A DNA stretch of 64,000 nt from Granulicella pectinivorans (GTDB taxonomy: Bacteria > Acidobacteriota > Terriglobia > Terriglobales > Acidobacteriaceae): contig NZ_FOZL01000001.1 in NCBI RefSeq assembly GCF_900114625.1, positions 4,278,001 to 4,342,000 of the forward strand. The letters run 5' to 3'. Below, piece after piece: positions 16,880 through 25,047 of the stretch. How positions within the stretch are numbered: position 1 is the stretch's first letter; every line of letters starts with the position of its first letter. Under the pieces are notes generated by a model that was given only the letters and a program-made list of their open reading frames with translations, made no database searches and was not told the origin of the DNA. The position numbers and the translations under genes are program-made.

Positions 16880-18334
16880 TCACTTCCTCACCGAACACGC
16901 ATAGGGTCCATCCTTCGCATCTCCCGTTCCGACAAACTTCGCCTCCACCGGATACGGACACACCATCCTCGTCATCCCATTCCCGGTCGCCTTCAGACTC
17001 GAGGGAGGCTGTCCCAGTTCCACCCATCTCACCACCGCGGCCAATGGATCGATCCCCGAAGGCCCCGGCCCACCGCTGCAATGCTGCACCCCCGCCAGCA
17101 GAAAGAGCCTCGCTCCCTCATCCACCGAACGCCTCCGCCGCACGGCATCGAAGTACGCAATCGTCTCTTCAGGCGGCACAATCTGGTCCGCCCAACCGTG
17201 ATACAGCACCAGCTTGTGCCCCTTCCCAAGAAACGTATCCAGGTTCGGGTCGGTCGCATTCAAAGTCGTCGCCAACTTAGACTGGACAACATCCACATCC
17301 TTGCCATAGTCAAAGCTCTTCCAGTTCCAATCCGCACCGAACACCCACTCAAAAAACGGAGCATACGGAGCCTTCCCCGCCGGAGGCTTCGGCCCCAGCG
17401 AACCCCACGCAAACTCACTCCCACGCTCCAGCCCCGGATACACCTGCCGCCCGTTGCGCGGATCCTTTGGCCCCGCATAGATCTTCTTCACCGCAGCCAC
17501 CTGAGCCGCCGTCAAACATCTATCCCCATCCCCGTCCTGACAGGCCAGCAAACCCGGATCGAACCCGCACCGCCGAGGATCACCGATCAGCCCATCCTTC
17601 ACCCCATCGTTCAGATCGCACGCCTTCACCACCGCGTCGTTCAATAGCTTCAGCTTCTCCGCCGGTAGGTAAGCCCCCGGAGCCTCCACCGCCGCGAAGT
17701 TCCAAAGGATGCTCTCATGCACCCCGGTCCGGTTATGCGCCGGAGCCCCGCCTACGATGCCGTCATAGTCATCCGGAAATCGCTGCGCCTCCATCAACGC
17801 CTGCTCCCCGCCCGTCGAGCAGCCCACAAAATAATCCTTCTTCTCCACCCGCCCATAGAACATCTTCACGACTTCCTTCGCGAAGACGGTCATCGCATGC
17901 GTCGACCTCCACCCCCAGTCCTTCCACCGCTCCGGACGCCCCACAAACACACCCGCATCCTTGCCCTCCGGCACACCCATCCCCATGTCCGTATTCGCAA
18001 CCGCGTACCCCTCCTTCACCCCACTCACCAGCCCCCCATAGCTGATGCGCCCCGCCAGCCCGCCGTTCCCCGTCCCTTCAAACCGCTCGTTCCACCCCGT
18101 CAACGGCAGCCACACCTCCACGCGGATCGCCGAATCCCCGCTGGGATCGAGCGTAGCCGCCACCCGGCAGAACGCCGGCAGCCCATCGATCGCCTTCGCC
18201 CCCTCCGGCGTAAACGAGCCCGCATTCACGACCTCCGCGACCGTCACACCCTTCATCGTCTTGAGTTGCGCACAATCCTCCGCCACCGCAGGCAAGCTCA
18301 ATCCAACCAGCATCACCGCCATCAACAGACGCAT
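16880..18334 (-). CDS. tannase/feruloyl esterase family alpha/beta hydrolase, secreted
   Basis: ATG 18334 gives a signal peptide (MRLLMAVMLVGLSLPAVA) and 484 aa; the frame extends further to 18370. The tannase-family CS-D-HC signature is present: nucleophile Ser in GCSTGGEQ (about residue 173, preceded by Cys), the Asp in HGWADQIVPP (near 410) and the His in GVQHCSGGPG (near 450, followed by Cys), the two cysteines being expected to bridge the triad. An Asp-rich lid/calcium-like segment (CQDGDGDRCLT) lies between. It should hydrolyse phenolic esters such as feruloylated or galloylated plant polymers in the periplasm or outside. Divergent from the PadR gene. Confidence 0.88.
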   Translation of the reverse strand: MRLLMAVMLVGLSLPAVAEDCAQLKTMKGVTVAEVVNAGSFTPEGAKAIDGLPAFCRVAATLDPSGDSAIRVEVWLPLTGWNERFEGTGNGGLAGRISYGGLVSGVKEGYAVANTDMGMGVPEGKDAGVFVGRPERWKDWGWRSTHAMTVFAKEVVKMFYGRVEKKDYFVGCSTGGEQALMEAQRFPDDYDGIVGGAPAHNRTGVHESILWNFAAVEAPGAYLPAEKLKLLNDAVVKACDLNDGVKDGLIGDPRRCGFDPGLLACQDGDGDRCLTAAQVAAVKKIYAGPKDPRNGRQVYPGLERGSEFAWGSLGPKPPAGKAPYAPFFEWVFGADWNWKSFDYGKDVDVVQSKLATTLNATDPNLDTFLGKGHKLVLYHGWADQIVPPEETIAYFDAVRRRRSVDEGARLFLLAGVQHCSGGPGPSGIDPLAAVVRWVELGQPPSSLKATGNGMTRMVCPYPVEAKFVGTGDAKDGPYACSVRK

Positions 18335-18380
18335 CCGCACCTCTCCAATCCGCGCTCCCACTATAACCATCCCTCTCTCC

Positions 18381-18418
18381 TTGACGATCTAGGAGAGACC
18401 AAGCATACTTCTCCTAGA
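18381..18418 (+). promoter_or_regulatory. sigma-70-like promoter with overlapping palindromic operator before padR
   Basis: TTGACG (18381-18386), 17 bases, CATACT (18404-18409) form a good promoter. TCTAGGAGA (18388-18396) and its exact complement TCTCCTAGA (18410-18418) lie in the spacer and just after the -10. A repressor dimer here would block the promoter, which fits PadR autoregulation. The padR ribosome site AAGGAGAGAG follows at 18423. Confidence 0.7.
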
Positions 18419-18438
18419 CCACCAAGGAGAGAGACCCC

Positions 18439-18780
18439 ATGGCCAAACAGGCCGACCTCATGCAAGGCACCCTGGAGATGTTGATCCTCAAGTCCGTCTC
18501 CCTCGGACGACTCCATGGCTACGGCGTCCTCCTCCGCATCCAGCAGATCTCCGGCGAGCAGCTCGTCATCCAGCAGGGCTCCCTCTACCCCGCCCTCTAC
18601 CGCCTGGAGCACGAAGGCGCCATCGCCAGCGAGTGGGGCGAAAGCGAGAACAACCGCCGCGCCAAGTACTACTCGCTCACCCCGCAGGGCCGCAAACAGC
18701 TCGCCGAAGAGACCGCCAAATGGAACCGCATGGCCGGCATCATTGCAACCATCCTGAAAATCAGCGCCCTCGAGGTGTAG
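18439..18780 (+). CDS. PadR family transcriptional regulator (acidobacterial, permease-linked)
   Basis: 113 residues with the PadR winged-helix throughout: QGTLEMLILKSVSLGRLHGYG, then QQGSLYPALYRLEHEGAI and the wing with KYYSLTPQGRKQL. Start ATG 18439 is set by AAGGAGAGAG eight bases upstream. PadR proteins are usually repressors; the palindrome in its own promoter is the probable site. Its stop is two bases before the permease ATG, so both are translated from one message. Such PadR plus ADOP permease pairs are abundant in Acidobacteriota. Effector unknown. Confidence 0.9.
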   Translation: MAKQADLMQGTLEMLILKSVSLGRLHGYGVLLRIQQISGEQLVIQQGSLYPALYRLEHEGAIASEWGESENNRRAKYYSLTPQGRKQLAEETAKWNRMAGIIATILKISALEV

Positions 18781-18782
18781 CC

Positions 18783-21542
18783 ATGATGCAGCGTCTGAAG
18801 TCCTTCCTCCGCTCCGTCACCCATCGCAGCCGGCTCGAAGCCGACATGGCCGACGAGATCCAGTTCCACCTCGAAGCCCGCGCCGCCGACCTCGAACGAG
18901 GCGGCCTCACCCACGCCGACGCCCTCCGCCGCGCCAGGGTCGAGTTCGGCCAGCCCGCCGCGCACATGGAGAACATGCGACACTCCCTCGGTCTCCGCTG
19001 GCTCGACGAGCTACTCGCCGACGTCCTCTACGGAGCCCGCATCCTGCGCAAGAGTCCCGGCTTCACCCTCATCGCCGTCCTCTCGCTCGGCCTCGCCATT
19101 GGCGCCAACACCACCATCTTCTCCGTCGCCAACGAGATGCTCTACGCGCGCCTCGGCGTACCGCACCCCGAGCAGCTTCGCCTCCTCACCGCCATCCTCG
19201 ACAAGAAGAGCGTCGTCCACTCCAGTTGGGGCAGCTCCTATCCCACACCCGGTGGAGGCACGCGTCTGGACTCCTTTTCGTACCCGGTCTACGAAGCCAT
19301 GCGACGCGACAACCATGGGCTCGAAGATCTCATCGCCTTCAAGGACATGGGCCGCGCCAACATCACCATCGGCAACAACGCCGTTGCCGTCCAGGTGGAA
19401 CTTGTCTCCGGCAACTTCTACCAGCAGATGGACGTGCACCCGGCACTCGGACGCACCATTCTCCCCGCGGACGACGCCATCCCCGGCTCCGGAGCCGTCG
19501 CCATCATCTCCGACACCTTCTGGACCCGCGCCTTCAACCGTGATCCCAACGTCATCGGGAAGGTCGTCTCCGTCAACATGACGCCGGTCACCATCATCGG
19601 CGTCAACCCGGCCGGATTCACCGGTGCCAAAAGCGCGCAGTCCTCGCCCGAGATCTTCATGCCGCTCTCCATGATCTCGCTCCTCCACGCCGAGATCGGC
19701 GGCCACGGCTCCCTGCTCTCCAGCAAGACCCTGTGGTGGGTGCAGATCATGGGACGCCTCAAACCCGGCATCCCCGAAGACAAGGCCCAGGCCGCTCTGG
19801 CCACCGCGCTCAACGCCGCCGTCCGCGCCAACGTTACCCCCAAGGACGGGGAGACCATGCCCCGCCTCATCCTCGAAGACGGCAGCAAAGGCCTCAACTT
19901 CTCCGGACGAAACTACGCCCAGCCCATGAATGTCCTTCTCGGCATGGTCGGTTTCGTTCTCCTGCTGGCCTGCGCCAACATCGCGAACCTCATGCTGGCC
20001 CGCGCCTCCGCCCGCCAGCGTGAGATGGGCGTCCGCCTCGCCCTCGGAGCAGGCCGTTCCCGCATCCTCCGCCAGGTCCTCACCGAATCCCTCATGCTCT
20101 CCGCCCTCGGCGGCATCCTCGGGCTCTTCCTCGGCTACCTGGGCCGCACCGCCCTGCCCAGATTGATGCTCAGCGCTTGGGAGACCAACGACGTCAACGT
20201 CCCCTTCGACGCCCGCGTCTTCGCCTTCACCGCCGGCGTCACCCTCCTCACCGGACTCCTCTTTGGCCTCGCTCCCGCCTGGGGAGCCACCCGCGCCGAG
20301 ATCGGCACAGCCCTGAAAGAGGGCGGCAAAACCTCCACCCGGCGTCGCAAAGGCTTCAGCGGCAAAGCCATCGTCGCCTTCCAGATCGCACTGTCGACGC
20401 TTCTCGTCAGCGGAGCCGCGCTCTTCGTCCGCACCCTCGTCAACCTCTACCGCGTCGACCCCGGCTTCAACACCTCGAACCTCGTCATCTTCGACCTGAA
20501 TCCGCCCAGCACCCGCTACCCCGCACCCAAGGACGTAGCCCTCCACGCCCGCATCGAAGACGCCCTCCGCGCCGTGCCCGGCGTCCAGGGAGTCACCGTC
20601 ACCGACATCCCCCTCATCGCCGACTCCAGGGAGATGTCCACCCTGTATCCCGAAGGCGTCGCCGAAATCCCCGGCAACGAAGACCAGTTCCATAGCTCCT
20701 CGCTCGCCAACGTCGGCCCGGACTTCTTCTCGGTCATGCAGATTCCCCTCATCACCGGCCGCACCTTCACCAGCGCCGATACCGCGAGCGCCGCCAAGGT
20801 CACCGTCATCAACCAGTCCCTGGCCCGCGAGTTCTTCCCCAACCAGAACCCCATCGGCAAGCGCTTCTCCAACGACGGCCCAAAGGAGAAGAATCGCACC
20901 TGGCTCACCATCGTCGGCATCTGCGCCGATACACGCTACAACGACCTCCGCACACCCCCCGCTCCAATCCACTTCGAGCTCTACCGGCAGGAGAGCGAGG
21001 TGGGCGGCGTAACCTATGTCCTTCGCACAGCCCTCAAGCCCGAAGCCATCGTGCCGTCCCTGCGCGACGCCGTCCGTAACATCGACCACGACCTGCCTCT
21101 CATCGACGTCCGCACCCAACAGCAGCAGATCGACGCCACCGTCCAGCAGCAGCGCCTCTTTGCCTCGCTCACCGCAGGCTTCGGAGTCCTCGCCCTGGCC
21201 CTCGCCTGCGTCGGCATCTACGGCATCATGGCCTACACCGTCTCCCAGCGCACCAACGAAATCGGCATCCGCCTCGCCCTCGGAGCCGAACGCGGTCAGG
21301 TGCGCGGCATGGTCCTGAAGGAAACCACATGGCTGGCCGGCATCGGCATCGCCGCCGGACTGGCCCTCGCCCTGGCCCTCGGTCGAGTCGTCAAAACCAT
21401 GCTCTACGGCCTCCAGCCCGCCGACCCCATCTCCCTCGCCGGCTCAGCCTTGCTCCTCATCGCAGTCGCCATGGCCGCCGGATGGATCCCAGCCCTCCGC
21501 GCCTCGCGCGTAGAACCCATGGAAGCCCTCAGGCACGAGTAG
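18783..21542 (+). CDS. ADOP-type ABC transporter permease (MacB/FtsX family)
   Basis: Start ATG 18783, two bases after the padR stop, gives 919 aa; the longer frame overlapping padR is spurious. Order: cytoplasmic head (about 1-75), membrane helix at FTLIAVLSLGLAIGANTTIFS, a MacB-type periplasmic domain, an FtsX core (VGFVLLLACANIANLMLARA, near 390-520), a second periplasmic domain and a second FtsX core (FASLTAGFGVLALALACVGIYG to the end). This duplicated layout with an N-terminal head and no adjacent ATPase is that of acidobacterial duplicated orphan permeases. Probably works as a mechanotransmission or efflux component; substrate unknown. Confidence 0.9.
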   Translation: MMQRLKSFLRSVTHRSRLEADMADEIQFHLEARAADLERGGLTHADALRRARVEFGQPAAHMENMRHSLGLRWLDELLADVLYGARILRKSPGFTLIAVLSLGLAIGANTTIFSVANEMLYARLGVPHPEQLRLLTAILDKKSVVHSSWGSSYPTPGGGTRLDSFSYPVYEAMRRDNHGLEDLIAFKDMGRANITIGNNAVAVQVELVSGNFYQQMDVHPALGRTILPADDAIPGSGAVAIISDTFWTRAFNRDPNVIGKVVSVNMTPVTIIGVNPAGFTGAKSAQSSPEIFMPLSMISLLHAEIGGHGSLLSSKTLWWVQIMGRLKPGIPEDKAQAALATALNAAVRANVTPKDGETMPRLILEDGSKGLNFSGRNYAQPMNVLLGMVGFVLLLACANIANLMLARASARQREMGVRLALGAGRSRILRQVLTESLMLSALGGILGLFLGYLGRTALPRLMLSAWETNDVNVPFDARVFAFTAGVTLLTGLLFGLAPAWGATRAEIGTALKEGGKTSTRRRKGFSGKAIVAFQIALSTLLVSGAALFVRTLVNLYRVDPGFNTSNLVIFDLNPPSTRYPAPKDVALHARIEDALRAVPGVQGVTVTDIPLIADSREMSTLYPEGVAEIPGNEDQFHSSSLANVGPDFFSVMQIPLITGRTFTSADTASAAKVTVINQSLAREFFPNQNPIGKRFSNDGPKEKNRTWLTIVGICADTRYNDLRTPPAPIHFELYRQESEVGGVTYVLRTALKPEAIVPSLRDAVRNIDHDLPLIDVRTQQQQIDATVQQQRLFASLTAGFGVLALALACVGIYGIMAYTVSQRTNEIGIRLALGAERGQVRGMVLKETTWLAGIGIAAGLALALALGRVVKTMLYGLQPADPISLAGSALLLIAVAMAAGWIPALRASRVEPMEALRHE

Positions 21543-21610
21543 CCACCAACCCGGGTGCCCCACAACCTGCCCTGAGCTTGTCGAACGGGTCTCGCCTTTG
21601 GAGATGTGGG
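21543..21610. repeat. dispersed intergenic repeat, copy 1
   Basis: A CCCACA ... TGTGGG framed element with the core CCTGAGCTTGTCGAACGGGT, preceded by GCCACCAACCCGGGTGCC. It is nearly identical to 23386-23454 and shares its arms with 24851-24895 and 56832-56867. It lies between convergent genes (permease and ruvX), a position typical of terminator-like or REP-like repeats. Confidence 0.8.
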
Positions 21611-21623
21611 GAAACTGCCACCA

Positions 21624-22064
21624 TCACTCCTCACCCCGCGCCGCAGCCCGCTCCTTCGCCGCCATCCACCCCTCCAGAATCACCACCGCCGCCACCTGAT
21701 CGATAATCCCCTTCCGGTCCGTCCCGTACCCGGCCTCATCCAGAATCTCGTGGGCCGCGGTCGTACTCAGCCGCTCATCCCAAAGCGTCACCGGACACTC
21801 CACCTTCGCCTGCAGCTCCCCAGCGAACTCCCTCACCTTCACCCCCCACGGCATCTCATCGCCGGAAAGATGCAGCGGATTCCCCACCACCACCTCCACC
21901 ACCGCATGCTTCCTCACCAGCCGCGCCAGACTCCGCAGATCCTCCCCCCTCCCCTTCCGCCACACCGTCAGCAGCGGCTGCGCCGTAATCCCCAGCCCAT
22001 CGGTCATCGCGACCCCAATCCGCACCTTGCCCACATCCAACGCCATCACCCGCCCAATTCCCAT
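21624..22064 (-). CDS. ruvX: putative pre-16S rRNA nuclease / Holliday junction resolvase-like RuvX (YqgF)
   Basis: 146 aa, matching the RuvX/YqgF length. RNase-H-fold motifs are present: GRVMALDVGKVRIGVAMTD (first catalytic Asp), the VVEVVVGNPLHLSG segment, LWDERLSTTAA and the late Asp in GIIDQVAAVVILEGW. In other bacteria YqgF matures the 5' end of 16S rRNA; a resolvase role is less certain. It overlaps no neighbour and is convergent with the ADOP gene, separated by the repeat. The first ATG (protein MGIGRVMALDVG) is accepted; a start at the second Met, five codons later, is possible. Confidence 0.9.
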   Translation of the reverse strand: MGIGRVMALDVGKVRIGVAMTDGLGITAQPLLTVWRKGRGEDLRSLARLVRKHAVVEVVVGNPLHLSGDEMPWGVKVREFAGELQAKVECPVTLWDERLSTTAAHEILDEAGYGTDRKGIIDQVAAVVILEGWMAAKERAAARGEE

Positions 22065-22157
22065 ACGCCGAGTCTATCGCTGTTCGCGTCATGAAAAACG
22101 CGCGACCCAATACCATAAGCCCTGCATCGCTTCCCTCCCGCACGCGTCTAGAAAAGC

Positions 22158-23354
22158 ATGGTTTCTCGCGCAAAACGTCTGCTCTCCTGCCTCGCCTTGA
22201 TCACCTGCGCTGCCCAGGCCCAGCAGCCGCACCCTCTCCTCACCGGCTACTTTCCGCAATGGGGCCTCTATAACGACCCCCAGTACACCGTCAAAAATCT
22301 AGCCGAAAACGCCGGCCTCCTCGACCAGATCAACTACGCCCAGGGCTTCGTCACCGGCGGACACTGCTCCGTAGCCGACCCCAATGCCGACACCAACTAC
22401 GCCTTCACCGCCGCCCAAAGCGTAGACGGCGTCGCCGATAGCCCCACCCAGCCCCTCCGCGGCAGCTTCAATCAGATGATCAAGCTCAAGCGCCGCCACC
22501 CTCATCTCAAACTCGTCCTCTCCCTCGAAGGCAAGGCGGCAGACTTCGCCTTCGACGCCCAGCCCGAAAACCGTGCCGCCTTCGTCGCCAGTTGCGTCCA
22601 TCTCTGGATCAAAGGCACCATCACCCCCGAAATCTCCATCGGCACCCTCTTCGACGGCATCGACATCGACTGGGAGTTCCCCCACCCCGAAGACGCCGCC
22701 AACTACATCGAGCTCCTCAAAGAGTTCCGCCGCCAGATGGACGCCGTCCGCCCCGGCATGCTCCTGAACGTAGCCGTAGGCCCCAGCCCCCGCATGATGG
22801 GTGGCGCCGACATGGCCATCGTAGCCTCACTCGTCGACCAGATGGGCCTCATGACCTACGACTTCACCGGCCCCTGGGTCCAGCACACCGGCTTCGTCTC
22901 CGCCCTCTCCGGCGAAGTCGGCAGCGGAACCGTCACCCACACCGTCTCCGCCTATCGCGCCGCAGGTGTTCCCGCCGCGAAACTCCTCGTCGGCGTACCC
23001 TTCTACGGATACGGCTGGCGCCTCGTCCCCGAGGACAACAACGGCCTCTTCCAGGAGGGCGAACCCATCCACGGCGACCGCCCCTACCGGGAGATCGAGA
23101 CCAAGATCCCCACCTCCAGGGTCTACCGCGATCCCAACTCGCAGGCCCCCTGGCTCTTCGACGGAGACGTCTTCTGGACCTACGAAGACCCCATCTCCGT
23201 CAGCGCCAAGGCACGTTACGCCGCCGAGCAGTCCCTGGGCGGCCTCATGATCTGGGAGCTGGGCGAAGACAACGCAACCGCCACCCTCCTGACCACCGCC
23301 CACAAAGCCCTCCACGAAGAGCCAACCCCCATCACCAACAAACAAGCCCAATAA
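22158..23354 (+). CDS. glycoside hydrolase family 18 (chitinase-like), secreted
   Basis: 398 aa with an N-terminal signal (MVSRAKRLLSCLALITCAAQAQ). The GH18 catalytic signature DxxDxDxE is intact as FDGIDIDWEF, whose final Glu is the proton donor in substrate-assisted catalysis. Other family features: YFPQWGLYN near the N-terminus, MGLMTYDFTGPW, GVPFYGYGWRLV and the closing GGLMIWELGEDN. It should cleave beta-1,4 linked N-acetylglucosamine polymers (fungal or arthropod chitin), though some GH18 proteins act on host glycans. Monocistronic, followed by repeat copy 2. Confidence 0.92.
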   Translation: MVSRAKRLLSCLALITCAAQAQQPHPLLTGYFPQWGLYNDPQYTVKNLAENAGLLDQINYAQGFVTGGHCSVADPNADTNYAFTAAQSVDGVADSPTQPLRGSFNQMIKLKRRHPHLKLVLSLEGKAADFAFDAQPENRAAFVASCVHLWIKGTITPEISIGTLFDGIDIDWEFPHPEDAANYIELLKEFRRQMDAVRPGMLLNVAVGPSPRMMGGADMAIVASLVDQMGLMTYDFTGPWVQHTGFVSALSGEVGSGTVTHTVSAYRAAGVPAAKLLVGVPFYGYGWRLVPEDNNGLFQEGEPIHGDRPYREIETKIPTSRVYRDPNSQAPWLFDGDVFWTYEDPISVSAKARYAAEQSLGGLMIWELGEDNATATLLTTAHKALHEEPTPITNKQAQ

Positions 23355-23385
23355 AGCCACCACCGCACCCGGGTGCATTCGTTTA

Positions 23386-23454
23386 AGCCACCAATCCGCG
23401 TGCCACACAACCTGCCCTGAGCTTGTCGAACGGGTCTCGATTCTGAGATGTGGG
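23386..23454. repeat. dispersed intergenic repeat, copy 2
   Basis: Matches copy 1 (21543-21610) over its length, including CCTGAGCTTGTCGAACGGGT and the closing GAGATGTGGG. It also lies between convergent genes (GH18 and the DinB-like gene). A partial copy of the leading GCCACC...CCCGGGTGC part occurs just before it (23356-23376). Confidence 0.8.
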
Positions 23455-23462
23455 TATGCAGC

Positions 23463-23996
23463 CTAAGCAATCCGACGCATCCCCACCACCACCTGCGCCG
23501 TCGTCACCATCTGCCCCACATGCCTCTGCGTATGCTCCGCGCAATGCACCATCAGACCACCCACCGTACTCGGCAACCCCGCCCGTCCCACCCCACGCAC
23601 CTCCTCATATCCCTTCAATCCCATCACCCGCGAAGCCGCCGAGTCCAGCCCCACCCGAAACTCCTCCAGCACCTCCGCCACCGTAGCCCCGGCCGCAAGC
23701 TCCGACCGCAACGCCGCCATCTGCTCGTCCGAAAGCTGCCGCCCCTCCGCATACGTCAGCAACCGGTCCAGCGAACGCGCCATATGCCGCAGATGAAACG
23801 CCACCGAAGCCACCCCAAACGGACGCGCATTCACATCCTCATCCGTCAGCCCATAGCACCACTTCGCCGCATCCTCCCCGGCCAGCTCCAGCGCATGCAG
23901 CACCTGCCGCCGCACCGCATCCACCTCCGCAAACGTCCCCCGCAACCAGGGCTCCACGCCCTCTGATCCCTTATCCCTGTTTCCTGATCCCTGCAC
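23463..23996 (-). CDS. DinB-fold family protein
   Basis: A four-helix DinB-like protein of up to 177 aa with the family's three widely spaced histidines: one in AFHLRHMARS, then HCAEHTQRHVGQM near the end, which normally bind a divalent metal. The GTG at 23996 directly abuts the stop of the binding-protein gene and has AAAGGGG upstream; GTG 23957 is an alternative that would exclude codons made by a simple repeat (23964-23993). DinB-fold proteins include thiol-dependent transferases and stress proteins; the reaction here cannot be told. It is the last gene of the osmolyte transporter operon by position. Confidence 0.75.
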   Translation of the reverse strand: MQGSGNRDKGSEGVEPWLRGTFAEVDAVRRQVLHALELAGEDAAKWCYGLTDEDVNARPFGVASVAFHLRHMARSLDRLLTYAEGRQLSDEQMAALRSELAAGATVAEVLEEFRVGLDSAASRVMGLKGYEEVRGVGRAGLPSTVGGLMVHCAEHTQRHVGQMVTTAQVVVGMRRIA

Positions 23997-24860
23997 TTAA
24001 AGCCCCTTTCCCCGACGCCACTCCCGCACCACATCCCCTACATCCCGATGCTGCGCATCCACCGCATCGTTCATCCCCTGCATCTCCTCTGCGGTAGCCT
24101 TCCCGGCCAGACGGTCCATCGCCACCTGAATCCCCGGATGCGCCTTCAAAGAATCCTCCCGAAACAGCGGCACCGCCTCATACGGAGGAAAGTACCCCTT
24201 ATCGTCCTCCAGCACCTTGAACCCCAGCGCCCGGATCGGCCCATCCGTCGAGTTCCCCGACACAATATCGACCTGCTTCTGCGCCAGCGCCCGATACAAA
24301 AGCCCCAGCTCCATCGTCCGGGGCCGCCCCGCGAACCTCAACCCATACGCCTTCTCCAACCCCGCCAGCCCATCCGGCCTCGACTCAAACTCATACCCCA
24401 CCCCCAGCCGCAGCTCCGGCCGCCCCACCAGGTCCGAGATCTTCGTCCACCCAAACCGCCGCGCATCCTCCCCCCGCACCGCCATCGCAAACGTATCCTC
24501 AAACCCCAGGGGAGCCTCGACCTTCACCCCAAACCGCCGTTCATAGTCGTCCCGCACCCGCCCCAGCACCCCGCCCCGATCCTCCGCAGGAGGCAGGGGC
24601 TCCTTCAAGATCGCCGTCAGCGCCGTCCCGGTGTACTCCACATACCCATCGATCCGTCCACCCACCAGCGCCTGCTGACAGAGATAACTCCCCGCCAGAT
24701 AGAACCGCCGCTCCACCCTCTCCCCAGTGACCGCTTCTATCTCCTGCGCCAGCATCTCCCCCAGCACCACCTGCTCAGTAAAGTTCTTCGCGCCAATCAC
24801 CACCCGGCTCGACCGAGGCGGCCCACACCCCACCAGCAACAACACAAGCAGAGCCACCAC
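23997..24860 (-). CDS. glycine betaine/choline-type ABC transporter substrate-binding lipoprotein
   Basis: Start proposed at GTG 24860, giving a short lipoprotein signal (VVALLVLLLVGCG) and 287 aa; the frame stays open to 24962 but the added residues come from repeat DNA. The mature protein opens with VVIGAKNFTEQVVLGEML and contains EYTGTALTAILKEPL, both hallmarks of OpuBC/OsmX-type binding proteins for quaternary ammonium compounds. It captures substrate in the periplasm for the permease and ATPase upstream. It is separated from the permease by about 190 bases of repeat-rich DNA, unusual for this operon. Ligand not certain. Confidence 0.88.
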   Translation of the reverse strand: MVALLVLLLVGCGPPRSSRVVIGAKNFTEQVVLGEMLAQEIEAVTGERVERRFYLAGSYLCQQALVGGRIDGYVEYTGTALTAILKEPLPPAEDRGGVLGRVRDDYERRFGVKVEAPLGFEDTFAMAVRGEDARRFGWTKISDLVGRPELRLGVGYEFESRPDGLAGLEKAYGLRFAGRPRTMELGLLYRALAQKQVDIVSGNSTDGPIRALGFKVLEDDKGYFPPYEAVPLFREDSLKAHPGIQVAMDRLAGKATAEEMQGMNDAVDAQHRDVGDVVREWRRGKGL

Positions 24861-24895
24861 CCCGGGTGCCCCACATCTCGCTTTTGAGATGTGGG
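24851..24895. repeat. dispersed repeat, short hairpin version overlapping a gene start
   Basis: GCCACCACCCCGGGTGCC followed by CCCACATCTC (24870-24879), a six-base loop and GAGATGTGGG (24886-24895). It has the arms of copies 1 and 2 without their CTGAGCTTGTCGAA core. On the minus strand its end supplies the GTGGTG start region of the substrate-binding gene. Confidence 0.75.
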
Positions 24896-24963
24896 TTCTC
24901 AAAGCGCCACCGCCGCCCAATCCAAATGCCAAACCTCGCTTGCCCCCAATCCCAGGCGCCAAA

Positions 24964-25012
24964 GGCGCGCGTCATCCCAGCCTGGGGCAACGCCCCAGGT
25001 GACCTGCGCGCC
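24964..25012. repeat. nested inverted repeat between transporter genes
   Basis: GGCGCGC/GCGCGCC outer arms, GTCA/TGAC next, and an inner CCTGGGGC (24981-24988) / GCCCCAGG (24992-24999) around a three-base loop. It lies between the permease stop (25048) and the binding-protein start, so it may attenuate or stabilise parts of the operon message. Confidence 0.65.
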
Positions 25013-25047
25013 AGAGAACAAGGGCTGAGAGCTCGCCGCATCGCTCC

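Noticed and set aside
19011..21119. 702-codon frame opposite the ADOP permease
   Set aside because: Asp/Gly/Glu-rich shadow translation; the plus-strand permease has clear helices and motifs.
24861..24962. Extended N-terminus of the betaine-type binding protein
   Set aside because: The extra codons translate repeat hairpins and place the lipobox too far from the start.
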